From: Clostridia bacterium
GTDB taxonomy: Bacteria; Bacillota_A; Clostridia; Peptostreptococcales; JAAYPU01
Assembly: GCA_022360735.1 (NCBI GenBank)
Contig: JAKSCF010000670.1
Coordinates: forward strand, 1 to 9,025
Length of the DNA stretch: 9,025 bases
Direction of reading: 5' to 3'
Within the stretch, counting starts at the first letter, position 1; every line of letters begins with the position of its first letter. A program made the position numbers and the translations under genes. The notes beneath the pieces are model-generated. The model had not been told where the DNA came from, did no database searches, and saw nothing but the letters and a program-made list of their open reading frames with translations. Shown here piece after piece: positions 1 to 6,600 of this stretch.

Positions 1-2
1 AA

Positions 3-677
3 ATGACATATACAGGGACAATGCGTTCTGCATTTACCTTGGCTCACGAGTTAGGGCATGGGGGACATTTCTTTTATGCTAATAAAGAGCAAAGATTATT
101 TGATGTGAGACCTTCTCTCTATTTTGTTGAAGCGCCCTCAACTATGAACGAACGACTTCTAGCTCAAAAAAAAAAAAAAAAAGGTGCTGACTCTAAAATG
201 AAGCAATGGGTTATAATTCAGCTGCTAGGCACTTACTATCATAACTTTGTTACACATTTACTGGAAGCAGAATTTCAACGCCGTATTTACAATTTGGCCG
301 AACAAGAGGTTGCTCTAACTGCAAATATGCTATGTAACACTAAACAAACAGTACTTCAAGAGTTTTGGAGTGATGCTGTAGAAATTAGTCGGGCTGATGG
401 AATGACATGGATGAGGCAACCGCATTATTATCGTGGTTTATATCCGTATACATATTCTGCTGGATTAACTGCATCAACTGCTATAGCACAGCAAATTAAC
501 GAAGAAGGGCAACCAGCAATAGACAGGTGGTTAAAGGTATTGAAAGCAGGAGGAACCTTGTCACCTGAGGAGTTAATGAAGCTTGCTGGTATTGATATGA
601 CTAATCCTGAGCCTATTCGTACAGCAGTTGCTTATGTAGGGAGCCTTATTGATGAATTAGAAAGATTGTATATCTAG
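3..677 (+). CDS. Oligoendopeptidase, M3 family (PepF-like), C-terminal part; 5' end beyond the left edge
   Basis: This is a cytoplasmic zinc metallopeptidase that cleaves short oligopeptides. Residue numbers count from the ATG at 3, which is probably an internal Met, because PepF-type enzymes are about 600 residues long and only the last 224 are visible. The M3 signature is clear: HELGH with zinc ligands H15 and H19 and catalytic E16, then the third ligand E43 in FVEAPSTMNE, 24 residues after the second His as in PepF. The downstream text, including QLLGTYYHNFVTHLLE and the Tyr-rich PHYYRGLYPYTYSAG, is also typical of the active-site lobe. Positions 166-182 are an unbroken run of 17 A that encodes part of the Gln codon and five Lys. 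From memory of the family the spacing here is normal, so the frame appears intact. No partner gene is visible. The family call is secure; the substrate and the missing N-terminus are not visible. Confidence 0.93.
   Translation: MTYTGTMRSAFTLAHELGHGGHFFYANKEQRLFDVRPSLYFVEAPSTMNERLLAQKKKKKGADSKMKQWVIIQLLGTYYHNFVTHLLEAEFQRRIYNLAEQEVALTANMLCNTKQTVLQEFWSDAVEISRADGMTWMRQPHYYRGLYPYTYSAGLTASTAIAQQINEEGQPAIDRWLKVLKAGGTLSPEELMKLAGIDMTNPEPIRTAVAYVGSLIDELERLYI
166..182 (+). repeat. 17-bp poly-A tract inside the peptidase coding sequence
   Basis: Seventeen consecutive A residues lie in frame and give five Lys codons, just after the APSTMNERLLAQ segment. Homologues usually have a mixed, partly hydrophobic helix at this point. 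Such a run is prone to polymerase slippage and to sequencing length errors. A change of one base would truncate the protein. Confidence 0.95.
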
Positions 678-855
678 GTTGCTACCAAAAAGATAATATA
701 TTGTACTTACAGCAAATGCATTCAGTGCATACTCTTTGTAGATGATGATAAAGTTTAGAAGCCTACGACTTCAGTTTGTGTGGTTAATTTGCATTGCGAG
801 TGTATGACATCTTAGCAAGCTATTTCATTTGTTGTATCTATCATAATAATAAATA

Positions 856-897
856 ATGCCAAAAATAACTCATTTATTAATGAACTATTTTTGGCAT
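856..897. terminator. Long hairpin, possible terminator of the peptidase gene
   Basis: The arms ATGCCAAAAATA (856-867) and TATTTTTGGCAT (886-897) pair perfectly over 12 bp. After a two-base mismatch, a further five pairs (870-874 with 879-883) enclose a four-base loop. The A and T runs lie inside the stem and no separate T-tract follows, so this is not a textbook terminator. It also lies about 180 bp past the peptidase stop. It could act in either direction or be a small repeat. Confidence 0.4.
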
Positions 898-960
898 CGC
901 TATATAGTAATATAACATAAAAGCAATTTTTAGAAAGAAAAACGACTTGCTAACTCATTA

Positions 961-969
961 TGGTATAAT
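961..969 (+). promoter_or_regulatory. Extended -10 promoter candidate for the three-gene signalling operon
   Basis: TGG directly precedes a perfect TATAAT (964-969), which makes an extended -10 element of the sigma-A type. No good -35 hexamer lies at the usual distance, which an extended -10 can tolerate. Transcription would start near 976, leaving a leader of about 94 nt before the ATG at 1070. A weaker alternative -10 (TATTAT at 1041-1046) lies nearer the gene. Confidence 0.5.
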
Positions 970-975
970 AAAACA

Positions 976-1013
976 GCTTACTTTAACGTAGTAAAGAGAA
1001 TCTAAAAGTAAGC
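976..1013 (+). repeat. 9-bp inverted repeat in the operon leader, with overlapping smaller dyad
   Basis: GCTTACTTT (976-984) and AAAGTAAGC (1005-1013) are perfect inverted copies separated by 20 bp. The left arm can instead pair locally, CTTTA (981-985) with TAAAG (992-996), so two folds are mutually exclusive. The related direct copies TAGTAAAG (989-996) and TAGTAAAAG (1032-1040) surround it. This could be an operator for the operon's own response regulator or a leader RNA structure; the sequence does not decide which. Confidence 0.45.
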
Positions 1014-1069
1014 AAATATTATGCGAAAAGCTAGTAAAAGTATTATAAAAGACTAATACGGGAGAAAAA

Positions 1070-1969
1070 ATGAGTTATTCAATATTTACAAACATTATAG
1101 TAGTATCACTGAATATCACAATCGCATTTATACTTATTTTTTTAGCTTATTCGCGTATTGGTGACAAATCAAAAATCAAGAATATTTTGTACTATGTTGT
1201 TTTTTGCAATATAATATTAATAAACAGTGTAATGACTCTACTCTCAGAACAACTAACATATCATAATTTCCATCTTGCTTTTAGTAAAATAACTCCTATT
1301 TTATACGTCTTTATTATGATTATAGTAGATAAAATAAGTATTAAATATTTGATTTTTTCAATGCTTTTGTTTGTAGAGAATCCCCTAATTATTAATATAT
1401 TGTTTTTAATACTTACAATATATTACCTGGTAAAAGAAAAAGATGAACTTCACATTTTTGTTAATACAAATCTTTTAGAAATTGCAAATCAAAAAGTTTT
1501 TATTTTTGATGAAAAGCATAGACTTATTTACTCTAATTCTGATAGTCATGAAATGTTTTTGAATGAAATAGATATAAATTTTGAAAATGTTAACCTCTCA
1601 CAAGGTATTTTGAAAACAGAAAATAATATCTATGATTTGAAGTTTTATACGTATAACATCAAAGGAAAGGTTACAAGATATATCTTAACATTTGATAATA
1701 TAACGTCTATCTATACTTTGATTGAACAAAATAAAACTAAAGAAAGACTTATAAAAGATATAAACACCCATTTAAGCCAAAACAGTATTGATAAAGAAAT
1801 AAAAAAACAAGAGTTAAAAATTAATATATATAAAGAGTTAAAAAAAGAGAGTATTGTATTTCTTAATGATCTTAAAGAAAGTATCTCAATAAAACACAAA
1901 AATAATACGATAAAGCAAATCAGGTTTAACCTCGAGAAAATAAGGCGAATTGTTAGAGAATTAGAATAG
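1070..1969 (+). CDS. Membrane PAS-like sensor protein lacking a kinase domain; first gene of the two-component operon
   Basis: I do not recognise a named family. Hydrophobic segments at about residues 8-28, 38-58, 70-88 and 92-122 suggest four or five membrane helices. A soluble stretch at about 125-215 (NQKVFIFDEKHRLIYSNSD, then the strand KVTRYILTFDNIT) has the pattern of a degenerate PAS fold. A Lys/Glu-rich coiled coil fills 215-299. This layout resembles the sensor half of a histidine kinase, but the protein ends before any ATPase domain, and no N-box or G-boxes are present. The tail can be laid by eye on the kinase encoded two genes later (LKKE at 257-260 against LHDE at 336-339), which puts Lys where the phospho-accepting His would be. 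The ATG at 1070 follows GGGAG at 1060-1064. The response regulator starts 8 bp after the stop, so co-transcription is likely. It may be a co-receptor, an inhibitor or a decayed kinase. Confidence 0.75.
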   Translation: MSYSIFTNIIVVSLNITIAFILIFLAYSRIGDKSKIKNILYYVVFCNIILINSVMTLLSEQLTYHNFHLAFSKITPILYVFIMIIVDKISIKYLIFSMLLFVENPLIINILFLILTIYYLVKEKDELHIFVNTNLLEIANQKVFIFDEKHRLIYSNSDSHEMFLNEIDINFENVNLSQGILKTENNIYDLKFYTYNIKGKVTRYILTFDNITSIYTLIEQNKTKERLIKDINTHLSQNSIDKEIKKQELKINIYKELKKESIVFLNDLKESISIKHKNNTIKQIRFNLEKIRRIVRELE

Positions 1970-1977
1970 GAGAAGAA

Positions 1978-2622
1978 ATGAGAGTATTAATAGTAGATGA
2001 TGAGAGACTTTTTTTGGATAGTATCAGTTATATGATTAGTCAAATAAAAGAAATACAGGTTGTAGGAACGGTTACTGATATAGAAAATGTTTTAAGCTTG
2101 TCCAATGATACTAACCCCGATCTTGTCTTAATGGATGTCTACATCAAAAATGAAACATCACTTCACTTAATAAATGATATTAAGAATATATCTGCCAATA
2201 TAAAGGTTCTTGTAATGTCATCAAGTATATCAAAGGAAATAGTTAAAACAAGTATAGCCTATGGCGCTAATGGAATTATTAGTAAAGATATTGATTCTAA
2301 TAATCTTATTAATGTATTAAAAAGCACATATCAGGGGCATTATGTTTTTGATAAAAATAGTTTTGAAACTTTACAAAATATTCTTGAGTCTAATGTCAAC
2401 TATCTGGATAACAGAATAAAGAAATGTGAAATAGACTTTAATGAAAAAGAAATGCTAATTATTACTAAAATTACACAAGGAAAATCAACAGAGCAAATAG
2501 CAGATGAAATGCATTATAGCTTAGGTACAATAAAAAACTATATTACGAGGATCAATAAGAAAATAGGAACAGGAGATAAGACAGGCATTATGTTATATGC
2601 CTTAAAAAATGATTTAGTATAG
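1978..2622 (+). CDS. Response regulator transcription factor, NarL/LuxR family
   Basis: This 214-residue protein has a receiver domain followed by a helix-turn-helix domain. In the receiver (about 1-120) the acidic pair D7-D8, the phospho-accepting D53 in DLVLMDV, Ser in VLVMSSS (81-83) and K103 in GIISKD are all present, so it should be phosphorylated normally. The C-terminal segment (about 150-214) matches the GerE/LuxR fold: NEKEMLIITKITQGKSTEQIADEM, then the recognition helix around GTIKNYITRINKKIG. Its length is typical of the family. AGGAGA (1968-1973) overlaps the stop codon of the previous gene and serves as the ribosome binding site. The histidine kinase starts 7 bp after its stop. 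It most likely acts as a DNA-binding regulator phosphorylated by that kinase. Target genes are not visible; the operon itself and the neighbouring surface-protein gene are candidates. Confidence 0.95.
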   Translation: MRVLIVDDERLFLDSISYMISQIKEIQVVGTVTDIENVLSLSNDTNPDLVLMDVYIKNETSLHLINDIKNISANIKVLVMSSSISKEIVKTSIAYGANGIISKDIDSNNLINVLKSTYQGHYVFDKNSFETLQNILESNVNYLDNRIKKCEIDFNEKEMLIITKITQGKSTEQIADEMHYSLGTIKNYITRINKKIGTGDKTGIMLYALKNDLV

Positions 2623-2629
2623 GTGTAAT

Positions 2630-4117
2630 ATGGATATTAGCAGGTTTGAGAATATATACATTATGATTATTATTCATATCGCAGCATTACTTGTGGATAT
2701 GATGTTTACATTGTATGTGTTAAAAAATGCAAAAAAAGACATTGTAACAAAGTATTTCGTTATATTACAATTCGCCATTATACTGCTGGTTTTTTCGAAA
2801 ATGATCAAAGCAGTTGCTCCTACTGTAGAGCTAAGATATTTTTCTACTGTAATTCAGTATATTACTATATTTGCTTTTTCCTACTACTACTTGTATTTTG
2901 CTTATGTTTATAATTTTAGAAAACATATGAAAACATTAGTGAGAATACTATTACTGATATATCCTATCTCTATGTTTGTAGTCATAATTACAAACCCATC
3001 ACACAATCTGTTTTTTGCTGAATACACAATCACATACTTAAAATTTGGAAAGTTGTTTTATTATGTGCATACACCACTTGCCTACGCTTATATATTAGCT
3101 GGAATAACATTGTTTTTTAGAGCAGCTTATAGAAATACCGATATTAGTAGGAGGAGGGCGTTGCTCCATGGCATTGCTATAATATTTCCAATTGTCATAA
3201 ATCTACTGTACTTAACAGGAGTTATAACACCATTTTTTGACTATACGCCTATCGCTTATGCATTTAGTATTATGTTATACGGATACGCTATAATAAAATA
3301 CGAGTTTTTATCTGTGCAAGATTCTGTTGTATTAGATGTTTTAGAGAATAATAATAATGGGATAGCAATAAGTGATAATAACATCAAAATAGTTTATAAG
3401 AATAGTAAGTTTGGATTTTTAGAAAGCAAAGAGTTTACAAAGTCATATGCCTATGATTATCAAAATAAATATAAAATACATACCATCGTTGATATTGAAA
3501 ACTATGTTAATGAAAACAGAAGATTAGAAACCAATTTGCAGGAATTAGAAAACAAAAAAAATGTACTATTGTCTGAAATTCAGAAGAAACGAGAGTTGTT
3601 AAATCAAAAAAAAGAATTAAATTTTGCAAAAAATTTACACGATGAAATTGGTCACATTTTCACAATAATAATTCACAGCCTTGAAATGGCGAGATCAAAT
3701 GATGATACAGAAAAAATAAAATCTATGATCAATGAACATTTAATATCATTAGAAGATAGAATTGCAGAATATGATGATATAGACAAACTGGTAGCTGGAT
3801 TACAAGGCAGATATAACAATAATATTAATCTTATATTTGTGTATAAAGAAAAAACTAACTATGATAAAAAGCTTATTCACCAACTATATTTCGTTATAAA
3901 AGAATGTATTACCAACGCTATAAAACATGCCAAAGCTAATGAGATTAGGGTGCAATTTGATTCTGAAATGATAATCATTAAAAATAATGGTAATGTCAAT
4001 ACTAATTTTGTTGAAGGATTTGGACTAAAAAGCATCAGAAATAGATTAGACTATCTGGTTTGTAGAGTAGAATTTTCTTCTGAAATAGATGAGTTTTATA
4101 CAAAAATCTATATCTAA
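2630..4117 (+). CDS. Sensor histidine kinase with 7TM N-terminus and HisKA_3/HATPase-type catalytic core
   Basis: Seven hydrophobic helices fill about residues 10-222, matching the 7TM histidine-kinase sensor layout. A short degenerate PAS-like stretch (about 226-285) and a coiled coil (about 290-330) follow. The dimerisation domain has NLHDEIGH with the phospho-accepting His at residue 337, the HisKA_3 type that pairs with NarL-family regulators such as its neighbour. The ATPase domain has an N-box (ECITNAIKHAK, N429) and a glycine box GFGLKSIRNR (463-472). In the G1 box the usual DNG reads N452-N453-G454, so the adenine-contacting Asp appears replaced by Asn, with a very short lid before the glycine box. 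This may be a variant of the subfamily rather than a loss of activity. The protein ends shortly after the ATPase domain. AGGTG (2621-2625) is a weak, close ribosome binding site, consistent with translational coupling to the regulator gene. Confidence 0.93.
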   Translation: MDISRFENIYIMIIIHIAALLVDMMFTLYVLKNAKKDIVTKYFVILQFAIILLVFSKMIKAVAPTVELRYFSTVIQYITIFAFSYYYLYFAYVYNFRKHMKTLVRILLLIYPISMFVVIITNPSHNLFFAEYTITYLKFGKLFYYVHTPLAYAYILAGITLFFRAAYRNTDISRRRALLHGIAIIFPIVINLLYLTGVITPFFDYTPIAYAFSIMLYGYAIIKYEFLSVQDSVVLDVLENNNNGIAISDNNIKIVYKNSKFGFLESKEFTKSYAYDYQNKYKIHTIVDIENYVNENRRLETNLQELENKKNVLLSEIQKKRELLNQKKELNFAKNLHDEIGHIFTIIIHSLEMARSNDDTEKIKSMINEHLISLEDRIAEYDDIDKLVAGLQGRYNNNINLIFVYKEKTNYDKKLIHQLYFVIKECITNAIKHAKANEIRVQFDSEMIIIKNNGNVNTNFVEGFGLKSIRNRLDYLVCRVEFSSEIDEFYTKIYI

Positions 4118-4153
4118 ACTGAAAAACATATTACTATAGAAGGTGTGTACTAC

Positions 4154-4182
4154 TTGGCTTGCAGTATGCATTTTTTTATAGA
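4154..4182 (+). promoter_or_regulatory. Promoter candidate upstream of the terminator-like hairpin and the SLH gene
   Basis: TTGGCT (4154-4159) and TATAGA (4177-4182) are separated by 17 bp, a good sigma-A type arrangement. Transcription would start near 4189, so the hairpin at 4191-4234 would be the first structure in the mRNA. No comparable promoter is seen between the hairpin and the gene, where the best -10-like sequence overlaps the ribosome binding site. Confidence 0.5.
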
Positions 4183-4190
4183 AAAATGAT

Positions 4191-4242
4191 AAAATCATCA
4201 AATAAATGACATTGTCATTATATTAGATGATTTTTTCTTTTT
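4191..4242 (+). terminator. Rho-independent terminator or leader attenuator
   Basis: The left arm (4191-4211) pairs with the right arm (4213-4234) over about 20 bp with one bulge and one mismatch. A T-rich tract with only one C interrupts 4231-4242. It fits a terminator for the upstream operon, whose last stop lies 74 bp earlier. Because a promoter candidate sits just upstream, it could also regulate the SLH gene by attenuation. The A-rich left flank means it might also work on the opposite strand. Confidence 0.75.
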
Positions 4243-4290
4243 GAGATAGTGACCAGTATGATTTTTGTTTTTGATAGAATTAATATATAT

Positions 4291-4298
4291 AAAGGAGG
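4291..4298 (+). promoter_or_regulatory. Strong ribosome binding site fixing the start of the SLH protein
   Basis: AAAGGAGG is a near-perfect match to the 16S anti-Shine-Dalgarno sequence and lies 7 bp before the ATG at 4306. It favours this start over the in-frame ATG at 4249, which has no such site and would put 19 unrelated residues before the signal peptide. Confidence 0.9.
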
Positions 4299-4305
4299 AA
4301 TTATT

Positions 4306-6135
4306 ATGGAAAGTAGAGACATGCCTGCAAAGAAAATCTTTAAAATAATAATGTGTTTAACCTTAGTAATAACCTTATTTTTATCATTTTCTAACATTAC
4401 TGCTTTTGCATCGGCACCTAGTAGTTGGGCGCAAACAGATATAGCTCAAGCTACTACTAAAGGACTTGTTATACCTGAAACTTCATCAAATTATCAGAAT
4501 GCAATCTCCAGAGAAGTTTTTTGTAAACTTATTGTAAATATGGTGGAGCAAAGGTTGGGCTCTCCAGTTGAGGTTACTATTGATAATCCTTTTGTAGATA
4601 CTGATGATGTAGGGATTATAAAAGCATATCAGCTTGGCATTGTAAATGGTGTTTCTGCAACAGAATTTGCACCAAATAATAATGTGACAAGAGAACAAAT
4701 TACAGCAATGATGATGAATGCCTTAAAAAAGCTTGATAAATTGTTAGGCACTTCTACTGCTACGAATGTAGACATCAGTGGCGTATCTTTTGCTGATGAA
4801 AGTGAGATTTCTGCTTGGGCACTTACCAGTATCAAAGAAGCCAATGTACTGGGTGTTATAAATGGTGTAGGGGAAAATCGCATTAATCCCAAGGGCAATG
4901 CCACTATTGAACAAAGCATCCTACTTACTCTAAGACTATATAACAAGAATGCCGAGGTTTTAGAAGTACCACCAGCAACAAATGATGAACTTGTGACAGT
5001 ATTTAAAGGCGATAGTCCATATGAGGAACAATTTGAAATATGGGATATTACAACTGAAGTATTCTCGCAGGAAGCTCTTAAAAGTTTAGGCGCTGACGGA
5101 TTCACAGGAACCGACGCTGAAATTGCCCAGCAAATAGTTGACTGGCAAACTGCTAATATGGATTATGCGAGTCCTGATAAAAACTATGATGATGCTGGTT
5201 ACACTTCAAGATGGAATTTTATGATACCTGGTATTTTCCCTGCTAGCAAACGAATAGAACAAGTGAATAGCGTGGGAAAAATTTATGGCATTTGTTATGA
5301 CTATGCCTATATTTATGTAGCTATTGCCAATGCTTATGGTCTTGAAACCAGGGTTACAACGCTTACGCTCGAAAAGCATAAAGAATTATTTGGTAAGCTT
5401 CCTCCTGGTCCAGATGATGAGGCTACTTTTAGAGGACTGTCTCGTGATGAATATGAACTACTTAAAGTACATCTTGATGAGAATGATATAGATTTGAATT
5501 ACGACCAAATACACAGAGCTATCCAAGGTATTTCCACATTAGAAGGACATAAGCAAGGCATACACTCAAGAGCAGAAGTAAAAATAGATGGACAGTGGGT
5601 TGCCATGGAAGTTAAAAATGCAATAGCAGACCCGAGCCCAGAGTATTTAGACTCTGCTAACTATATACCTCAAAACTGGGACGGGATATATAATCCAATT
5701 AGGCTTTATGCACCTGCATTCTGGGATTCGTCTATAACAGATGGGCCATCACCAATAGATTATGATGCAGTTGGCGAGTATTTATCTTATGGACCTCAAG
5801 TAGTCTATACTGGAATAACAGATGACTATGGTAACGAAGATAGAGCAGGAGATATTAATGCTTTTGCCAATGGCGATGGATATCTTCCATATGTTAATAG
5901 CCCAGAAGGATTAATGGAGTTTCTTCATCTAAGCAAAAGAGACCTAGGAGAAGATTATGAGGATTACAAAGAAATGCTCGTAGATTTCTATGAAGGTACT
6001 GGTAGACCATTTAATATAATTGCTGATTTCTTGATTTATGAAGATGATATGAATCCAGAAGAATATGCCAGAAAATACAATGGGTGTACTGGAGATAATA
6101 TAACTGCTGAAGAGATTAGATTATACGCAGAATAG
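4306..6135 (+). CDS. Secreted SLH-domain protein with a transglutaminase-like domain
   Basis: This 609-residue protein starts with a signal peptide: Lys-rich start, hydrophobic core at about 12-30, probable cleavage after AFA at 35. Three SLH domains follow at about 39-85, 93-143 and 159-214, recognisable from repeats such as FVDTDDVGIIKAYQLGIVNG and FADESEISAWALTSIKEANV. SLH triplets bind pyruvylated secondary cell-wall polymers, so it should be anchored to the cell surface. After a linker, residues about 240-460 look like a transglutaminase/protease core: C330 in GKIYGICYDYAYIYVAIANAYGL, H420 in GIHSRAEVKIDGQWVAME, and D442 in IADPSPE. The Cys-His distance of 90 residues is long for the family and contains an acidic insert (about 350-415). 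The C-terminal 140 residues are acidic, rich in Asp, Tyr and Glu, and unrecognised. It could be a cysteine peptidase or a cross-linking enzyme; the reaction cannot be told from sequence. It follows the two-component operon directly. Confidence 0.87.
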   Translation: MESRDMPAKKIFKIIMCLTLVITLFLSFSNITAFASAPSSWAQTDIAQATTKGLVIPETSSNYQNAISREVFCKLIVNMVEQRLGSPVEVTIDNPFVDTDDVGIIKAYQLGIVNGVSATEFAPNNNVTREQITAMMMNALKKLDKLLGTSTATNVDISGVSFADESEISAWALTSIKEANVLGVINGVGENRINPKGNATIEQSILLTLRLYNKNAEVLEVPPATNDELVTVFKGDSPYEEQFEIWDITTEVFSQEALKSLGADGFTGTDAEIAQQIVDWQTANMDYASPDKNYDDAGYTSRWNFMIPGIFPASKRIEQVNSVGKIYGICYDYAYIYVAIANAYGLETRVTTLTLEKHKELFGKLPPGPDDEATFRGLSRDEYELLKVHLDENDIDLNYDQIHRAIQGISTLEGHKQGIHSRAEVKIDGQWVAMEVKNAIADPSPEYLDSANYIPQNWDGIYNPIRLYAPAFWDSSITDGPSPIDYDAVGEYLSYGPQVVYTGITDDYGNEDRAGDINAFANGDGYLPYVNSPEGLMEFLHLSKRDLGEDYEDYKEMLVDFYEGTGRPFNIIADFLIYEDDMNPEEYARKYNGCTGDNITAEEIRLYAE

Positions 6136-6160
6136 ATTATAACTTAAAAATACATTATTT

Positions 6161-6191
6161 AAAAGCGGCACCTTCTTAAGGTGTTGCTTTT
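6161..6191 (+). terminator. Terminator of the SLH-transglutaminase gene
   Basis: AAAAGCGGCACCTT (6161-6174) pairs with AAGGTGTTGCTTTT (6178-6191) over 14 bp with two G-U wobbles and a three-base loop. It lies 26 bp after the stop codon. The A-run and T-run flank the GC-rich stem, so it could work in both directions. Confidence 0.85.
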
Positions 6192-6259
6192 AAATATAAA
6201 ATATGGAAAATAAAATATCGAAATCTAACTAATTGGTAAGATTGGACAATGATATTTTT

Positions 6260-6514
6260 ATGATACAGATGAATACTCTATTAGCGCATAGCTACTCCTT
6301 TGAATTTAATGACAAAATAATTACACTCAAGACATACTTACCGAGTGATTTCTTTAGTGTTAGTGTTTCTGGAAGTTATACTTATCTTTCTGAGTAAACA
6401 TTTGAAATTGCTCTTATTGAATGGCTGATTCTGAAGCTTATCAAATACTTGTATTTGAGGCGCAAGCTGGCAACAGATGTTATTACTAAATTTTTAGTTA
6501 AAGTAAGTACTTAG
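6260..6514 (+). pseudogene. Possible decayed small coding sequence with one internal stop
   Basis: From the ATG at 6260 the frame reads 45 residues (MIQMNTLLAHSYSFEFNDK at the start) to a TAA at 6395. It then continues in the same frame for another 38 codons (TFEIALIEWLILKLIKYLYL and on) to a TAG at 6512. The codon choice and mix of residues look more protein-like than the surrounding DNA. I recognise no family, and there is no good ribosome binding site. It may be chance. Confidence 0.2.
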
Positions 6515-6561
6515 AACGTTTTTCAAGTTTGATTTGCTGAGATTAAGATAAAGAATAAAAT

Positions 6562-6600
6562 GACGAAGCTTTGGATAAATAAATGCCTAAAGGCTTCGTC
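6562..6600. repeat. Hairpin with GACGAAGC / GCTTCGTC arms
   Basis: GACGAAGC (6562-6569) pairs with GCTTCGTC (6593-6600). The stem extends through TTT and AAA if one base is bulged. No T-run follows on the + strand. On the - strand the sequence after the stem is U-rich (ATTTTATTCTTTAT), so it would fit a terminator better in that direction, although no - strand gene is visible. Confidence 0.5.

Larger units (their letters stand above)
678..1069. other. Intergenic region between the peptidase and the sensor operon
   Basis: I see no credible coding sequence here on either strand. The region holds a small dyad (ATGCA at 716-720 and TGCAT at 726-730), a long hairpin at 856-897, an extended -10 promoter candidate at 961-969, and inverted and direct repeats of an AGTAAA-type motif between 976 and 1041. 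The ribosome binding site of the next gene ends the region. Confidence 0.6.

Noticed and set aside
678..1069. CRISPR array, tRNA or riboswitch in the intergenic regions
   Set aside because: No regularly spaced repeats, no cloverleaf pattern and no riboswitch core that I recognise in any of the gaps.
4249..4305. Upstream in-frame ATG as the start of the SLH protein
   Set aside because: It has no ribosome binding site and would place extra residues before a normal signal peptide; the ATG at 4306 has a near-perfect site.
4629..5105. 158-codon open frame on the - strand within the SLH gene
   Set aside because: It lies fully antisense to well-recognised SLH domains, has low-complexity Ser/Thr/Leu-rich text, and has no ribosome binding site.
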